A stretch of DNA of 64,000 nt from Narthecium ossifragum. Lineage: Eukaryota; Streptophyta; Magnoliopsida; Dioscoreales; Nartheciaceae. Where the stretch lies: positions 17,779,288-17,843,287 of the forward strand of contig OY986969.1 of assembly GCA_963920575.1 (NCBI GenBank), in the 5' to 3' direction. Below, piece by piece: positions 32,657 through 45,171 of the stretch; the stretch's first letter is position 1; every line of letters begins with the position of its first letter. A program made the translations under genes and the position numbers. A model generated the notes under the pieces. That model worked only from the letters and a program-made list of their open reading frames with translations. It searched no databases and was not told the DNA's origin.

Positions 32657-33325
32657 TGTGAGTTTACGCATGTTAATTTATTCACATTTGTTTACTCGTT
32701 CATCAAAATTTTTGCTAGGCATATGATTGGAACCATGTTTGTCACCTTGATTTATTTCATGACACTAGTTAGTTCATAAAAATACAATTTCACAATTACT
32801 CTTACTAGATGATTAAAATGGATCCTGAAAAGCAAAATAGAGATTTGTCGTTTATCAAATATTGATTTATTTGACATAAATAAGTATTTGATTCTTGCAG
32901 GACACCCATGGGTTCAAGGCTTCAAGTTAATGTCGTGGCTCGTGATAGCCCCTTGATTTTGTCGTTTTGTCTCTCTTAAAAGCAATTTTCTACGACATAC
33001 AAGCGAAAGAAAATGACCCTCAAAGGTTAGTAGTTGCATAATTGAGAGATTAGACCCCACTTGCAAATTTTTGTTTTCAAAATTATTTTATGAATTATTT
33101 TACTATTCAGAAAAGAATGTGCTTTGAATATTGAGAACACTACTTGAGCATTTACTATTTAAATATAATCTCTTGTTCTTGTGTGGAGTAACAGTAACTG
33201 AAACATAGGACCATGCTTTTTGAAATCCATTAGAGATATTACATTAAAATATGAGCTTGTGATTGGTATAGTTTCCATCAAGCGAATCATTAGGATAGTG
33301 TTAGCCCGGCGGACTTTAAATCGTT
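32657..33325 (+). other. 3' non-coding part of the hAT element
   Basis: AT-rich sequence between the transposase stop and the right TIR. No further coding was recognised. Confidence 0.6.
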
Positions 33326-33345
33326 GATCCGCCCCTGGTGACGCA

Positions 33346-35147
33346 CATATCTTCTTTGGTGGCAGGCCACGACGAGCTCTTCTCCGGCAGCCTCAATCTT
33401 CTTCCGCGGCAAGTTGAGGACTCCGGCGAGGCCTCGTCTCTTTCCTCTCCGGCGTGTTTCTTATCTCCAATCGGATCTGGCGAAGTCGTCTTTTTCCGCA
33501 TCGTGTTGTTTGTGTGGCTAGTGGCGAGTTGTTGGTGTTGCTCCTAGGGCGTCTTCTCTATTGAGATCCTCTTCTCCACTCTCATTCCAGTGAAGCTTCC
33601 TTCCTTGTACTTGCTCGGGACACATCACTTGCAACTTCGGTGTCTTCCTCTGGCCCGTTATCCCCTGCTCGCAACCAGTCGTCTCTAGCCCCGCGACACA
33701 CTTCTTCTCCCATGGTTTCTTCTTCGTCTCCGACCAGCACGAGATCTGCTTCTCAAGCCATCGCGAGTTCTTCGACATCCTTCTCTTTCGGTGATATCCC
33801 TCTTCCTTGCAGTCACCACTATTGGCGAGCTTACTCTGTTTCTGTCGATTTCTTCTCCACTACCGTTGAGGTTTTCTATGATTGGACAGATCCAATCCTT
33901 TCTGTGGCTTCATTGATCAGCACGTGGTTGATCAGCATCTGCTCCAGAACCGGAAGCGATGAGTACATCTTCTCTCTCTGGCTTCTGCGTTTGCTTCCGA
34001 GCGAGCTACAACTGGAGCTTTGGCTTTGCGTCGCACTCTGATGACTTTAGTTTCTACTGGTTCCATGCGTAGTGCACACATGATGGTTGCCTCCAGTAAT
34101 GCTCCTCTCAGGCTTGCTACTCATAGCATGTGCCACTACTGTAAGAAAAGAGGTCATCACATCTGTGAGTGCTACAAGAAAAGGGCTAAAGATGCTAGAG
34201 GTGCTCAGCAGATTAGGGTGTGAAAGATTGTCTCTGCAGCTTCTATCAACCCACCAGCAGTTGGTTTATTTTCTGCATCTACTTCGTCATCCGTTACTGT
34301 AGCTGATTTGGAGGCAATCATTCATCGGGTTATTTCTCGGCTTTCTCCAACACTCTCTGTATCATATGGTATGACCTCTTCTTGGTTCCTAGACTCTGCA
34401 TGTTGCAATCATATGACTTTTGGCTACTCTATTTTGTCTGAGAAGAAATCATTAAATCATGCTCCTGCCATCTTTACTGTTGATGTTACACATATGTCTG
34501 TTAGCCATATAGGCTATGTTTCTACCTCCACTCTTTCTGTGACAGACACATATTTAGTTCCCAATATGTCATTGAATCTTCTTTCTGCTGGGCAACTTAT
34601 TGAACATGGTCTTACCATTTCCTTTTCCAATAAAGGATGTGAAGTGCAGGATAAGAAGACGGGCCAGGTAGTTGGGACAGGTCGTAAGGTTGGTCGCCTC
34701 TTTGAGCTTTCCTCCTTGCATGTTCCTGGTTCAAGTTCCAGTCGATCTATTGGTGTTGCTATTTGTTCGAGTACTTGGCATTCTCGTCTTCGCCATGCAT
34801 CTTTATCACGTGTCCAATCTTTAGCTTCCAATGGTCACTTAGGAAAAGTTCAATTTGAACCTTTTGATTGTGTTTCTTGCCAATTAGGGAAACAAAAGGC
34901 TTTATCTTTTCCTAACAGTACCTCTTTGACATCTACACCTTTTGATCTTGTCCATTCCGATATCTGGGGAAAAGAGGGGGGGGGGGGGGGTCGCGTTACT
35001 TTGTTATTTTTCTCGATGATTATTCTCAATTCACATGCCTTTATCTTTTACATAATCGATTTGAGTTAATTAAGGTAGTTCATGACTTTCAACAAATGAT
35101 TAAAACTCAGTTTGATAAATCTATCAAAATCTTTCGCTCTAATAGTG
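33346..35147 (+). pseudogene. Ty1/copia gag, protease and start of integrase
   Basis: 33346-34020 is degenerate leader and gag. A gag zinc knuckle CHYCKKRGHHICEC (C-x2-C-x4-H-x4-C) lies at about 34129-34170. The ORF 34308-35069 has the protease active-site region SSWFLDSACCNHMT (normally DSGASNHMT), then the GAG-pre-integrase domain (WHSRLRHASLSRVQSLASNG, CVSCQLGKQKALSF) and the integrase N-terminus (FDLVHSDIWG). A run of 15 G (34976-34990) shifts the frame; integrase resumes as FLDDYSQFTCLYLLHNRFEL in another frame and ends at IKIFRSNS (35145). There the sequence is cut by an LTR start. RT and RNase H are absent. This element hosted the hAT insertion. Confidence 0.8.
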
Positions 35148-35320
35148 TGTAAGTGCCTTGTAGAAATTTTAGGACCTTTTTGTAATAAAGCCTGGACCTT
35201 CTTGTGAATATGGATTTTAGAGAGGGTTTTTCTACAAATTTTCCCTCTCTCGACAAGACCGCCACCAACTCTTCTCCCTCCTTCCCTTATTAACTCTTCT
35301 TCCCTTTATTCCTCAATTTT
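35148..35320 (+). mobile_element. Start of a gypsy-type LTR (TGTAAGTGCC), truncated
   Basis: Begins TGTAAGTGCCTTGTAGAAAT immediately after the broken copia integrase. Its opening resembles the solo LTR at 52538 (TGTAAGGACC, then GGGTTTTTCTG and a CT/GA-rich patch). It ends where element B begins. The rest may continue after 59910. Confidence 0.45.
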
Positions 35321-36725
35321 TGGTCAACGGAATATTAATGATTAAACCCATTAATTTACCTTTGTTAGCCCGGGAGTGTTTGTATTTGATAGTTTTTTAC
35401 TTTATTTCAGGTTTAATGAAGATTCAAGTTAGAAGATGTGGAAAACGACTAATATGTTGAAATTACGCCGCTCCGTTGTCAGTTTGAAACGAATTCACCA
35501 AAATCTCCAGATAAATGCTAAATTCATGAAATTTGGAGGATGTTTAGAAAACATCAAGAGCTATAACTTTCATGTTAGACCCTTTGCAAGATTCCTCGTA
35601 AATTAATACCCGCTTTGAAGACTATGAAGATATTCAGATGCTAGAAAACTAGTCCGTCAACGTTCAGGAGAATATTCGCCAAATATTTCAGATAAGTTCT
35701 AATATTAGGAAATCTTTAGAATCTGATAGAAGACTTCCTAATCTACATCTTTGGTGTTGGACTCGTTTTCAAATTCCAGCTTGATTGGACCCAATTGCGA
35801 CCGGAATAGACTGGCAGGAAATCCAGGGAATCCGAGTTGTAGTAGAAGTCCAACTTAGCCATAACCCTAATTTCGGGAGTCCACCTATAAGAAGGTGTTT
35901 GCTGGCCGATAATTGGAGGCCCCCATAGAGAGAAAATAGAAGACGAAGATGCGGCGTGGATCTCAATCATTTTTCATCGAATCTACGACTTCCATCACAA
36001 AGATGAGTGCCTAACTTCTGTACTTAAGGATCTCATGAAGCTTTAGTGTAGCTTCTTTGTATTTTTTAGTTTGATATTTGTATTCTTTTGCTAGACCTGA
36101 TCTTATAAATACCATTTTATTGTCAATAGAGTTGAGAGAACCGAGTTCCTTGACGTACTTTCAGTCCTACCTGATTTCGGTGATTGATGGTAGAGATCTA
36201 TATGATAGTTTCCATGTGGTTTGTGAATAACTGATGAGATATTTTATGCTTAGTGACAATAGGTTATGTGAAGGTTACCCGAAGACAATCTATGCTAATC
36301 GAAGATAAAATATACCTTTGGAAAACACTCACCTTATATTAGGAATTCATGTAAGCTTAAGAAGCTATGAATCTATAATGTTTAGATAAGAAAACAAGAG
36401 GATAACTAGAGAATTCAAGAAGTGAAACTAAAGTGGATTGAGTAATCCCTAGGCTTTCTCATTAATATATTTCAATCTTTTTACATCGCTTTCTTAATTA
36501 GTTTTAATTAATAAATTTCTAAAACCCAAATCAATACTTTTCGCTTTAGGTTTAAAGTTCCGGGATTTAATTCTGGTTTCTCCTTCATAATCAAAGTTTT
36601 CCCTGTGGTTCGATCCCGTATTTCATCAATATTCTACCCCATAGTTAGTATTTTGAATAAGGGTTTATAAATTCTATTTTGGATTGAGTTTGCATCTGAT
36701 TTAACGACGCGTTTACAAGTGATCA
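35321..36725 (+). mobile_element. 5' LTR of element B
   Basis: Colinear with 58496-59910 from the AATATTAATGATT block to GTTTACAAGTGATCA. The first few bases (TGGTCAACGG) are diverged from TGATGAGTCACTAA, so the exact start is uncertain. A TATAAG box is near 35884. Confidence 0.8.
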
Positions 36726-36730
36726 ATTTT

Positions 36731-36748
36731 TGGCACCGTTGTCGGGGA
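36731..36748 (+). other. Primer binding site, Asp-tRNA (element B)
   Basis: TGGCACCGTTGTCGGGGA, five bases after the 5' LTR. It has two changes from the intact TGGCGCCGTTGCCGGGGA of element C. Confidence 0.88.
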
Positions 36749-36904
36749 TTCTTCTGATTTTCAACGGAGTACCGATTTAATTTTCTCATAACTCTCTTTC
36801 TGAGCTTAGTTAGATTTTGATTTGTAATCACTTTATTTTACATTTTTTAGGATTTTTCTAACAATTTTTTGAAATTTTTGCAGCATTTGAACAATTTTAC
36901 CTTG

Positions 36905-37125
36905 AAGCAGACGGACGGTCGACCGCCACATCGACCGCCAGATTGACCGTCGTGCTCTACTATAGCCACGATGGAATGTGACATCGACCGCCGGATCGAC
37001 TATGAGGCTCTGTCATGGAAAAAGCTTCTCAGGGTCGATGCAACGATCGACCGTCGCTTATTCAAGTAAGGTTGTACAGTCCCACGGTCGACCGCCATAT
37101 CGACTGTGAGATCGACCTCGAGCTC
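36905..37125 (+). repeat. Palindrome module, leader copy (element B)
   Basis: Contains ACGGTCGACCGCC, ATCGACCGCC, AACGATCGACCGTCG and the shared block GAGGCTCTGTCA to AAAGCTTCTCAGGGTCGATG. That block recurs nearly unchanged in the 3' copy at 55958-56155. Confidence 0.85.
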
Positions 37126-37249
37126 AATCAGGTTAGTTTTCTTCAAAACTTTTCGTTTCAATCGTTGTTTTCTGGATTTTCTCCTCTCCTCCTAATATTT
37201 TGTTTTCTTTTTCTCTTTTTGGTTTGATCTTGCATGCGGGGCGGATGTT

Positions 37250-39130
37250 CCATACGTAATCCGTTGGAACCTTTGGATCTTGAAATAGAGGCCACACTTC
37301 GAGCAGCTAGAACCTTAGGACAGAAATCTTTAAGTAATTATCGGGAAGCCATAAGTAACTTGCAATCTTTATGGTTGAAAACGAGGAACATTTCATTGAT
37401 CCTAATGCTAATATAGATGGGGTTGGAAATAATAACAATAATAGAGAAGGCCCAATTAGAAATCACTTCATGCCTAGACCTTATACCTATGCTTCTTATA
37501 TCAACCCACCTACCATTAATGCTACACATTATGAGATTAAGCCTAACTAGATTACAGCTCTACCTTCTTTCTATGGGCGTGAGAACGAGGATCACTATGG
37601 ATAAATTGCTTGCTTCCTTGAAATCCTATCCATGTTCAAACTTCAGCATTTTAATGATGATGCCTTTAGACTCAAGTTCTTCCCTTTTTCTTTGAAAGAC
37701 AAGGCTAAACATTGGCTTCAAACCTTAGCTCCAAATTCGATTTAAATATAACCCTATCATTAAAACTCAAAACTATCGAACCATGATTATTTCTTTTAAG
37801 CAAAATGAAGATGAGATGCTTCATGAAGCTTGGGAAAGATTTAAGGATCTTTTTAGAGAATGTCCCCATCATGAGGTACCTGAGTGGGTGGTTAGACCAT
37901 TCATTTTATAATGGTCTGAATGATCATTATAGAACGATGGTCGAAGCTTGTTGCGGAGGTGTTGTTCTTAGTAAGCCATGGCCAGCTCTATGGGAAATGT
38001 ATGACAACCTTGTTGAAAATTCACAACACAATGCCTCAGTTTCTAGGAGTCGGTCTACCACTGTTCATAATTCTCAAGGAATTCATGAAATTTCTGAATT
38101 CCAAAGTCTCTCCACACAAGTAGCCCTCCTAAATAAAGATTTAAACCAGTTAAAAATAGGTCAAACTCTGACTCAACAATTGCCTTCACACTTCTTGTGA
38201 GACATGTGCCCTTTGTTTTAGCTCTGATCATCATATCACTGATTGTCACTTGGCTCTCAATTTCCCTGATTTTGTTCAAGAACAAGCTAATGCAACTTAT
38301 GGTTTTTCCAAACATCAAAATAACCATTATTCTAATACCTATAATTTAGGTTGGAGAAATCATCCTAATTTTAGTTGGAAGCCACAACAGTCAGGTAACT
38401 TTCAAGCACAAAACAATATAGTTAATCCTCCTGCTTTCAAATACCCACCTAAAACTTCTGCAATTCCAAATCCTAGGTACATTCCACAACCAACTTCAGC
38501 CCGTCTGGCCCAAACCACCTCTGAACCCACTTTGAGTTCCATCCTTTCAGTTATAAATGAAAAGTTTAGTGGAATGAGAAGTGACGAAAAAAGTGATATC
38601 TGTAAAATTCAGAATAATGTATCTAGAATAGAGAATCAGAGTAATTCTAATACCCAATCCATTGCTAAACTTGAGAATTCATTGGGTCAACTTTCTAACA
38701 CCTTGTCTAAAAGAGAAGAATGACACTTGCCAAGTCAACCTGTAATCAACCAAAGAGGCCAACACTATGTAGAAAGGCAAAACTTTGAGAATGCCAAAGC
38801 CATTGTGACCCTTAGAAGTGGCAAAACAGTACATAATCAAATAGGTGAACCAGTCAGTCTAGATGATCAAACACCCGATCCGACGATCAACCGTCGATCC
38901 CAAGATCCTTATTTTTCACCTGATATTGGCCCCATTGATTCTAGAGAACCTGATCCAACTAGATATATTCCTAAAGTTTCTTTTCAAGCAGCTCTTAAGG
39001 ATCCATCATCAACCATAAAAGTCTGAAAAACTGGCGAAGAGATCATTGAAACCTTCAAACAAGTCAATATCAACATACCTTGCTTGATGCCATCAGACAG
39101 ATTCCTTCTTATGCCAAATTTCTTAAGGAT
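37250..39130 (+). pseudogene. Athila gag remnant (element B)
   Basis: The reading shifts among frames: EIEATLRAARTLGQKSLSNY at the start, then FYGREN-type capsid blocks, HSFYNGLNDHYRTMVEACCG, the zinc knuckle CALCFSSDHHITDC near 38207-38248, a coiled linker rich in Asn/Gln/Ser (38250-38720), and the gag/protease junction with LRSGKTVHNQIGEPVSLDDQ. At least five stops or frameshifts. Colinear with element A 6161-8070, and with element C gag at lower similarity. Confidence 0.85.
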
Positions 39131-41490
39131 TCGTGTACCCATAAATGCTAGGCTAAATCCAAAGTGTTTAAAAAGATCTTCCTTATCGAGCAAGTTAGTT
39201 CAATTCTGAAACATGATACACCTCTCAAACTGAAAGATCCGAATACCCCTACAATACCTTGTTGTATATGAGACTATCATATAAATGGTGCCCTACTTGA
39301 CTTAGGTGCCAGTGTGAACCTTATGCCTTACTGCCTTTACAAGGAATTTGGGAAGTGAGAACTTAAGGAGATATCGGTAATTTTGCAATTAGCTGATAGA
39401 TCCATTAAAACATCGAGGGGTATCTTAGATGATGTTTTAGTTAAAATGGATAATTTCTTCTTTCTTGTTGACTTTGTTGTCTTGGATATGGCTCCTGTTG
39501 TCCACTGTAAAAAAACCGTACCTATTATCTTAGGATGTCCCTTTTTTTGCCACAACAAATGCATGTATAAACTGTCGAACTGCTGTAATGGATGTTTTTT
39601 TTGGACATATGCATGTTAAATTGAATATTTTTAAAACTGCATGCTTGCCTGAGCAGGATGATGAATGTTATAATGTTGATATTTTGACTTAATGTATTGA
39701 TGATAGATCACATGTCATGATTTTGGATGAATTCTCTAATGTTTTGAACGATTATGACTCTGATAATGATAATGATGTTAATTTAGAAATTACAAAATCG
39801 AAAGATGACATTGACACATACAAATCAGATTTACCGACCGATCAGCCAGACGGCCGATCCATCGGTCTGGATACATCAGAGATTGACTTTGTTTCTTGGA
39901 TGGTTGAACCCCTTCCACCGCTCTGTTCTAGTCCTGTACCTTCTTCACTTGAAGCACCACCTGATTTAGAATTAAAACCACTGCCTAAAATGCTAAAATA
40001 TGTTTTTTTAGGATCAGATTCCTCTCTTCCCGTTATCATCTCTTCTTCTCTTTCAAACGATTAGGAGAGTCAACTTATAGAGGTTCTGAAACAACATAGG
40101 AAAGCTATAGGTTGGTCAGTGGCTGATTTAAAAGGTATTCACCCTTCTATTTGCATGCATAAGATTCATTTCGAGGATGAATCTAAAACTGTTAGGGAAA
40201 TGCAACGCCGCCTTAATCCTAATATGAAAGAGGTGATGAAGAAAGAGGTGGTGAAGAAAGAGGTAGTAAAACTTTTAGATGCCGGTATTATTTACCTAAT
40301 TTCTGATAGCTATTGGGTCAGCCCAACACAAGTGGTTCCTAAGAAATCGGGCTTAATAGTTGTAGAAAATTAGAATGGTGATCAGACCTCAATGCGCCAG
40401 ACTACGGGATGGCGTGTTGGTATTGAATATAGTAAACTTAATGGCTTGACTAAGAAAAATCATTTTCCCTTATCTTTTATTGATCAAATCTTAGAAAGAT
40501 TTTCCGGCTAGAGTTATTATTATTTTCTAGATAGATATTCAGGGTATAACCAAGTTGCAGTCGATCCTCAAGATCAAGAGAAGACTACTTTCACATGCCC
40601 CTTTGGTACTTTTGCTTACCGTAGGATGCCTTTTGGTCTTTGTAATGCACCTGCAACTTTTCAGGTGTATGATGGTCGTCTTCTCTAGTATGATTGATAA
40701 ATTCTTAGAAGTTTTCATGGGTGATTTTTCTGTATTTGGAAATTCTTTTGAATCGTGTTTAGATAATCTTTCTAACATACTTGATTGATGCATTGAAACT
40801 AAATTAATTCTGAGTTGGGAAAAGAGCCATTTCATGGTTCAAGAAGGAATTGTTTTAGGTCACATTGTCTCTAAACATGAAATAGAAGTTGATAGAGCTA
40901 AAGTTGAGTTAATTGCCAAATTACCTCCACCTTCATCTGTGCGTCAAATTCGTTATTTTCTAGGTCATGTTGTATTCTACCGTCGATTCATTAAAGATTT
41001 TTCCAAAATTTCACGACCCTTATGTGAATTACTGGCCAAAGATGTTCCTTTTGTCTTCAATGATGCATGCTTGACTGCTTTTAAGACCATTCATGATTTA
41101 TTGTCTACTGCACCTATAGTTCATGCACCTGATTATTCTCTACCTTTTGAACTTATGTGTGATGCTTCTGATTCTGCCATAGGAGCTGTTTTAGGACAAC
41201 GAGTAAATAAAATCTCACATGCGATTTATTATGCTTGTAAGACCCTCTCTGAATCTCAATTGAATTATACCGCTACTGAGAAGGAATTATTAGCCATAAT
41301 ATTTGCATTGGAAAAGTTTCATCCCTACCTCCTAGGTTCCAAATCCTTATCTGATCATGTCGCTCTATGATATCTTTCAGCTAAAAAGGATGCCAAACCT
41401 AGACAGATTCGATGGATCTTGCTTTTGCAAGATTTTGATCTAGAGATTAGGGAAAAGAAAGGTTAAGAAAATGTAGTTGCTGATCACTTG
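39131..41490 (+). pseudogene. Protease, RT and RNase H of element B
   Basis: The protease active site ALLDLGASVNLMPY (Asp at 39299-39301) is flanked by stops. RT starts near 40119 (WSVADLKGIHPSICMHKI). It keeps YRRMPFGLCNAPATFQ, but then shifts frame near 40665. The catalytic motif reads FMGD in place of FMDD, losing one metal-binding Asp. RNase H (40990-41490) has MCDASDSAIGAVLGQ, ATEKELLAIIFALEKF and VADHLSR, with stops at 41368 and 41464. This is the segment deleted from element A. Confidence 0.88.
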
Positions 41491-42096
41491 TCTCGCCTTC
41501 CTTTGGAACATATTCTTGATAACACTCCTATTAATACTTTCTTTTCAGACGAGCATCTCTTTCGGGTGACTCGTCTTTCACAACCTTGGTATGCACATAT
41601 AGTCAATTATCTTGTTTCAGGCAAGCTTCCCGACTCATGGTCTAAAAATGCTAAAGATAGGTTCTATTCTCAAATTAAATTTTATATATGAGAAGACCCT
41701 GAATTGTTGAAGTATTGCTCTGATCAAGTAATTAGACGATGTGTGTCTGATGAGAATGCATAATGCTATATTTTTATCCCATAATACTTAGTCTCCTATG
41801 CTTATTTAGTTCCTAAATACACTCATTATTCTTATATTTTGATTTAGGATGCGATTGAAGTCCTTAAGTCGAAAAGAAGCTGAAAAGAGTGCATGGATCA
41901 ACTTTAAAGATTAATCTGTACCTGCTCATGAAGAACCAGATGATGTACCATATATAGTTGAAAAGCTCTTGAAGTCTAGATTCTGGAGAATTTTATGGTT
42001 CATGATTCCGAGTTTCCTAGAGGATGTTACGGCAATTTTAGTACCGATGGCGCAGTCTGGATGGCAGAACAGTAATATGCTGGAAAGTTGGAGCGA

Positions 42097-42440
42097 TCCG
42101 CCGATCGATCGGACCTTGCAAAAACGTGACAGAACATGTAGTTTTTGACTGAACATGGTCCGATCGATCGAACCATCCCTCCTAGTGAGCCAGATCGATC
42201 CGACTCCTAGAGTTGGATCTTTCGGACTCAAAAATAGCCAGAGAAGGTGGATTTTTATGCATCCGATCGATCCAGCACTTAAAGTTCTATCGATCGGACT
42301 TGGGAATTAAAGTTGACAGAACGTATGCTTTCTAAAGGAGCGCAGTTCGATCGATCCATCCATCGATCGGACTCGGGCGTGACTACAAGTTGAAGAGTTT
42401 AATGAGACTGATGGATCCAACACCCCGAGTTGGATCGATC
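42097..42440 (+). repeat. CGATCGATCGG word cluster in U3 of element C
   Basis: About seven occurrences of CCGATCGATCGGA, AGATCGATCCGA and variants at intervals of 30-70 bp, ending ~65 bp upstream of the TATA box. Repeated in the 3' LTR at about 50724-51067. Confidence 0.85.
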
Positions 42441-42504
42441 GGACTTTCCCCAGTGAAGAAAATCAACGATTGTGATCTAATCCGAGGTTGGATACACTTG
42501 AGGC

Positions 42505-42512
42505 TATAAATA
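42505..42512 (+). promoter_or_regulatory. TATA box of element C 5' LTR
   Basis: TATAAATA in the context GAGGCTATAAATAGGACTC. The same box is at 51132-51139 in the 3' LTR. Confidence 0.8.
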
Positions 42513-43409
42513 GGACTCTTTCTAGGGTTTGAGGGGGGATTCTTGGACACTTTTGGCTACTCTTTCTCCTCCTTTATATTTTTTCTAGGTTTTCTTTTGC
42601 TTTATGAAATCTTTTGGAGGATTGTTCTTGATGGCCCTGCGTGGGTAAATCTTGATCCTTGGTCGAGGAAACTGAAACCTCGGAATCAATGAAACTGTGA
42701 GATTTAATTTATTTTTATTGTTCAGTTTATACATGAGTATTGGATGTTCTTCTGAGATTAAATCTTCATGATTATCTTGTTTAATTGCTAGGAGGCCTAC
42801 TAGTTTATTATTCATGGTGATCTACTGCTAGGTTTGATATCAAATCCGGAATTGTTTGATCCCTCTAATCTGCGAAGCAACTAGGATCTAATAATTTACT
42901 GCTGATCAGATCTTGTTAGATCTTAGGAAGAATATTCAACTAGATTAAATGCAACCGCTTGTGCTTGTGTTGTTTAGCTTCATCGATCTCCCTATTCTTA
43001 ACGCTGCTACTAAATTAAATCTACAGCGCTTGTCTTAGGTTGTCCAGTAGTTAGGGTTGATTAGATCGCTTGTTTCTAATTAACTATGATTGAGGAGAGA
43101 TTCGGATTTCATTCGGACGGTGAATATTCATGGTATAAATTGATTGATACTTGCATCTATGATCAGTTGTTGGATTCCGATGGTGGATGTTGACTCAGAC
43201 CAAGGTTTGTTCTCTTGATTCAACTTGTTTCTTCGCTTTAGATTATTTCTTTATTGTTTTTCCTCACGTTTAAAACCCCCCATCTTTGTTCACTGAGCAC
43301 AAAACTAGGCTAAACACTCTTCGTGGGATCGACTCGTACTCGCACTACTACATTTATTTTAACGAGTACTGGATTTATTTTTGAGTGCCTGCGACAGCAC
43401 ATCAAATTT

Positions 43410-43427
43410 TGGCGCCGTTGCCGGGGA
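43410..43427 (+). other. Primer binding site, Asp-tRNA (element C)
   Basis: TGGCGCCGTTGCCGGGGA, five bases after the LTR, matches the complement of plant tRNA-Asp 3' end over all 18 bases as I know it. Confidence 0.92.
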
Positions 43428-43541
43428 GTGATTCTAGTTGATTTTTGTGTTTATTGTGATCCTTATTTTCATAAAAAAAAAGAGTTATTCGAATTTTCTT
43501 GATTTCTTTTTCTCGTTTTGCCGGAATTCTCTTGATTGTTT

Positions 43542-45171
43542 ATGAGTATAGCTCGATCTTTTAATCAAGGTGATTTACAGTACGATCCAGAGATAGAAAG
43601 AACTCTGCGCAGGTTAAGGAGAGAAGCTCGGATAAATCCTGAGGAGGACGATTTAGCTCTTGACCACGTATTTATCAGTGATTCGGAATTAGAAGAGGAA
43701 GTCATGGCCGGAAATCAGACTTTGAAAGAACTTGCAGCCCCAGATTTGAATCAACAACCCTTATGCATTACATTTCCTACTTTGGTTGTTGCTACTACTT
43801 TTGAATTAAAATCTGGACTAATACATCTTTTACCTACTTTTCATGGACTTGCAGGTGAGGATCCTCACAAGCATTTAAAAGGAGCTTCATGTTGTGTGCA
43901 CAAGTATGAACCCCATGGGGGTGACTGAAGATCAAATCAAATTGAGAGCCTTTCCATTTTCTTTGAAGGATTCGGCTAAAGATTGGCTTTATTATTTACC
44001 ATCTGGGAGTATTACCACATGGAACGAGATGAAGAGGTTGTTTTTAGAGAAGCATTTTCCAGCCTCAAGAGCGGCCAACATTAGGAAAGAGATCTGTGGT
44101 GTGAGGCAACATAATGGAGAATCTCTACATGAATATTGGGAACGTTTTAAGAAATTATGTGCAAGCTGTCCCCATCATCAAATTAGTGAGCAATTACTTA
44201 TTCAATATTTTTATGAGGGCTTACTAATCAATGACAGGAGTATGATGGATGCCGCTAGTGGAGGAGCTTTGGTGGATAAAACACCTGAAGCCGCGAGGAA
44301 CTTGATTGCAAATATGGCGGCTAATTCTCAATAATTTAATACTAGACTTGATTCTTATTCAAAACATGTTAATGAGGTAAATGTTTCATCTCTTGAACAA
44401 CAGATTGCGAGTCTAACTTCTCTTGTTCGTCAAATAGCTGTAGGTAACATGCAAACAGCGAAGGCTTGTGGAATTTGTTCGGTGGCGGGACATCCAACCG
44501 ATATGTGCCCAACTCTTCAAGAGGAGCCCATTGAACAAGTAAATGCAGCTGGGAGTTTCCCAGGACCACCGCAAAGGAAGTATGATCCCTATTCAAACAC
44601 GTATAATCCGGGATGGAGGGATCACCCCAATCTCAACTATGGAAATCCACAAGTAAATCAGCCTACAACTCAATTTCGCTCAACTGGACAGCAATATCAA
44701 CAATATAGACCGTCATACCCTCCGAGACAACAACCAAACCCAACTCCAAATTCGGGTATGTCTTTAGAAGATATTGTTAATTCCCTTGGTACTAGTGCTA
44801 TGCAATTTCAACAGGATACAAAACAATTTCAACAAGATGCAAAGGCCAGTATCCAAGGTTTGGAACATCAAATGGGCCATATGGCGTCAGCAATTAGCAA
44901 GCTAGAGGCGCAAAATTCGGGAAAATTACCCTCTCAAACGGTAATAAATCCAAGTGAGAATGCAAGTGCAATCATTTTGAGAAGTGGTAAAGAAGTTGAG
45001 ACTCCAATCAAGGAAATTCCTGCATCTTCTCTGCAAGGAAACAAGCAAGACATCGTCGCGGACAAAATCTTTCCCGATGACGGCGACGTACCTAAACGTA
45101 AGTTTCCACCTCTTTCTGATTATAAACATGTACCTCCTTTTCCTCAGGCTTTGACAGAATCAAGAAAATAA
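43542..45171 (+). pseudogene. gag of element C
   Basis: Starts MSIARSFNQGDLQYDPEIER. The capsid region IKLRAFPFSLKDSAKDWLYY with ESLHEYWERFKKLCASCPHH is typical of Athila gag. The zinc knuckle is CGICSVAGHPTDMC (near 44467-44508), followed by a Gln/Asn/Pro-rich linker and a coiled segment (QFQQDTKQFQQDAKASIQGL). One extra base near 43880 shifts the frame (HLKGASCC in place of HLKELHVV), and stops at 44332-44334 and 45169-45171 interrupt it. Gag and pol were one long frame before these lesions. Confidence 0.9.

Larger units (their letters stand above)
28819..33337 (+). mobile_element. hAT-superfamily transposon, complete ends, 8-bp TSD
   Basis: Terminal inverted repeats are CAGGGGCGGATC (28819-28830) and GATCCGCCCCTG (33326-33337), 12 bp and perfect. 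The flanking duplication GTGACGCA is perfect (28811-28818 and 33338-33345). Length 4519 bp, including a 366-bp Cassandra-type solo LTR. It encodes a decayed TTF/MYM-type hAT transposase on the plus strand. The 8-bp TSD, CAGxG ends and C-terminal dimerisation domain fix the superfamily. The TIRs are intact, but the transposase has several stops, so the element is non-autonomous today. Confidence 0.95.
41748..43404 (+). mobile_element. 5' LTR of element C
   Basis: TGATGAGAATGCATAATGC to CTGCGACAGCACATCA. U3 carries seven CGATCGATC-type words between ~42097 and 42440. TATAAATA at 42505-42512 marks the core promoter. Confidence 0.95.
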
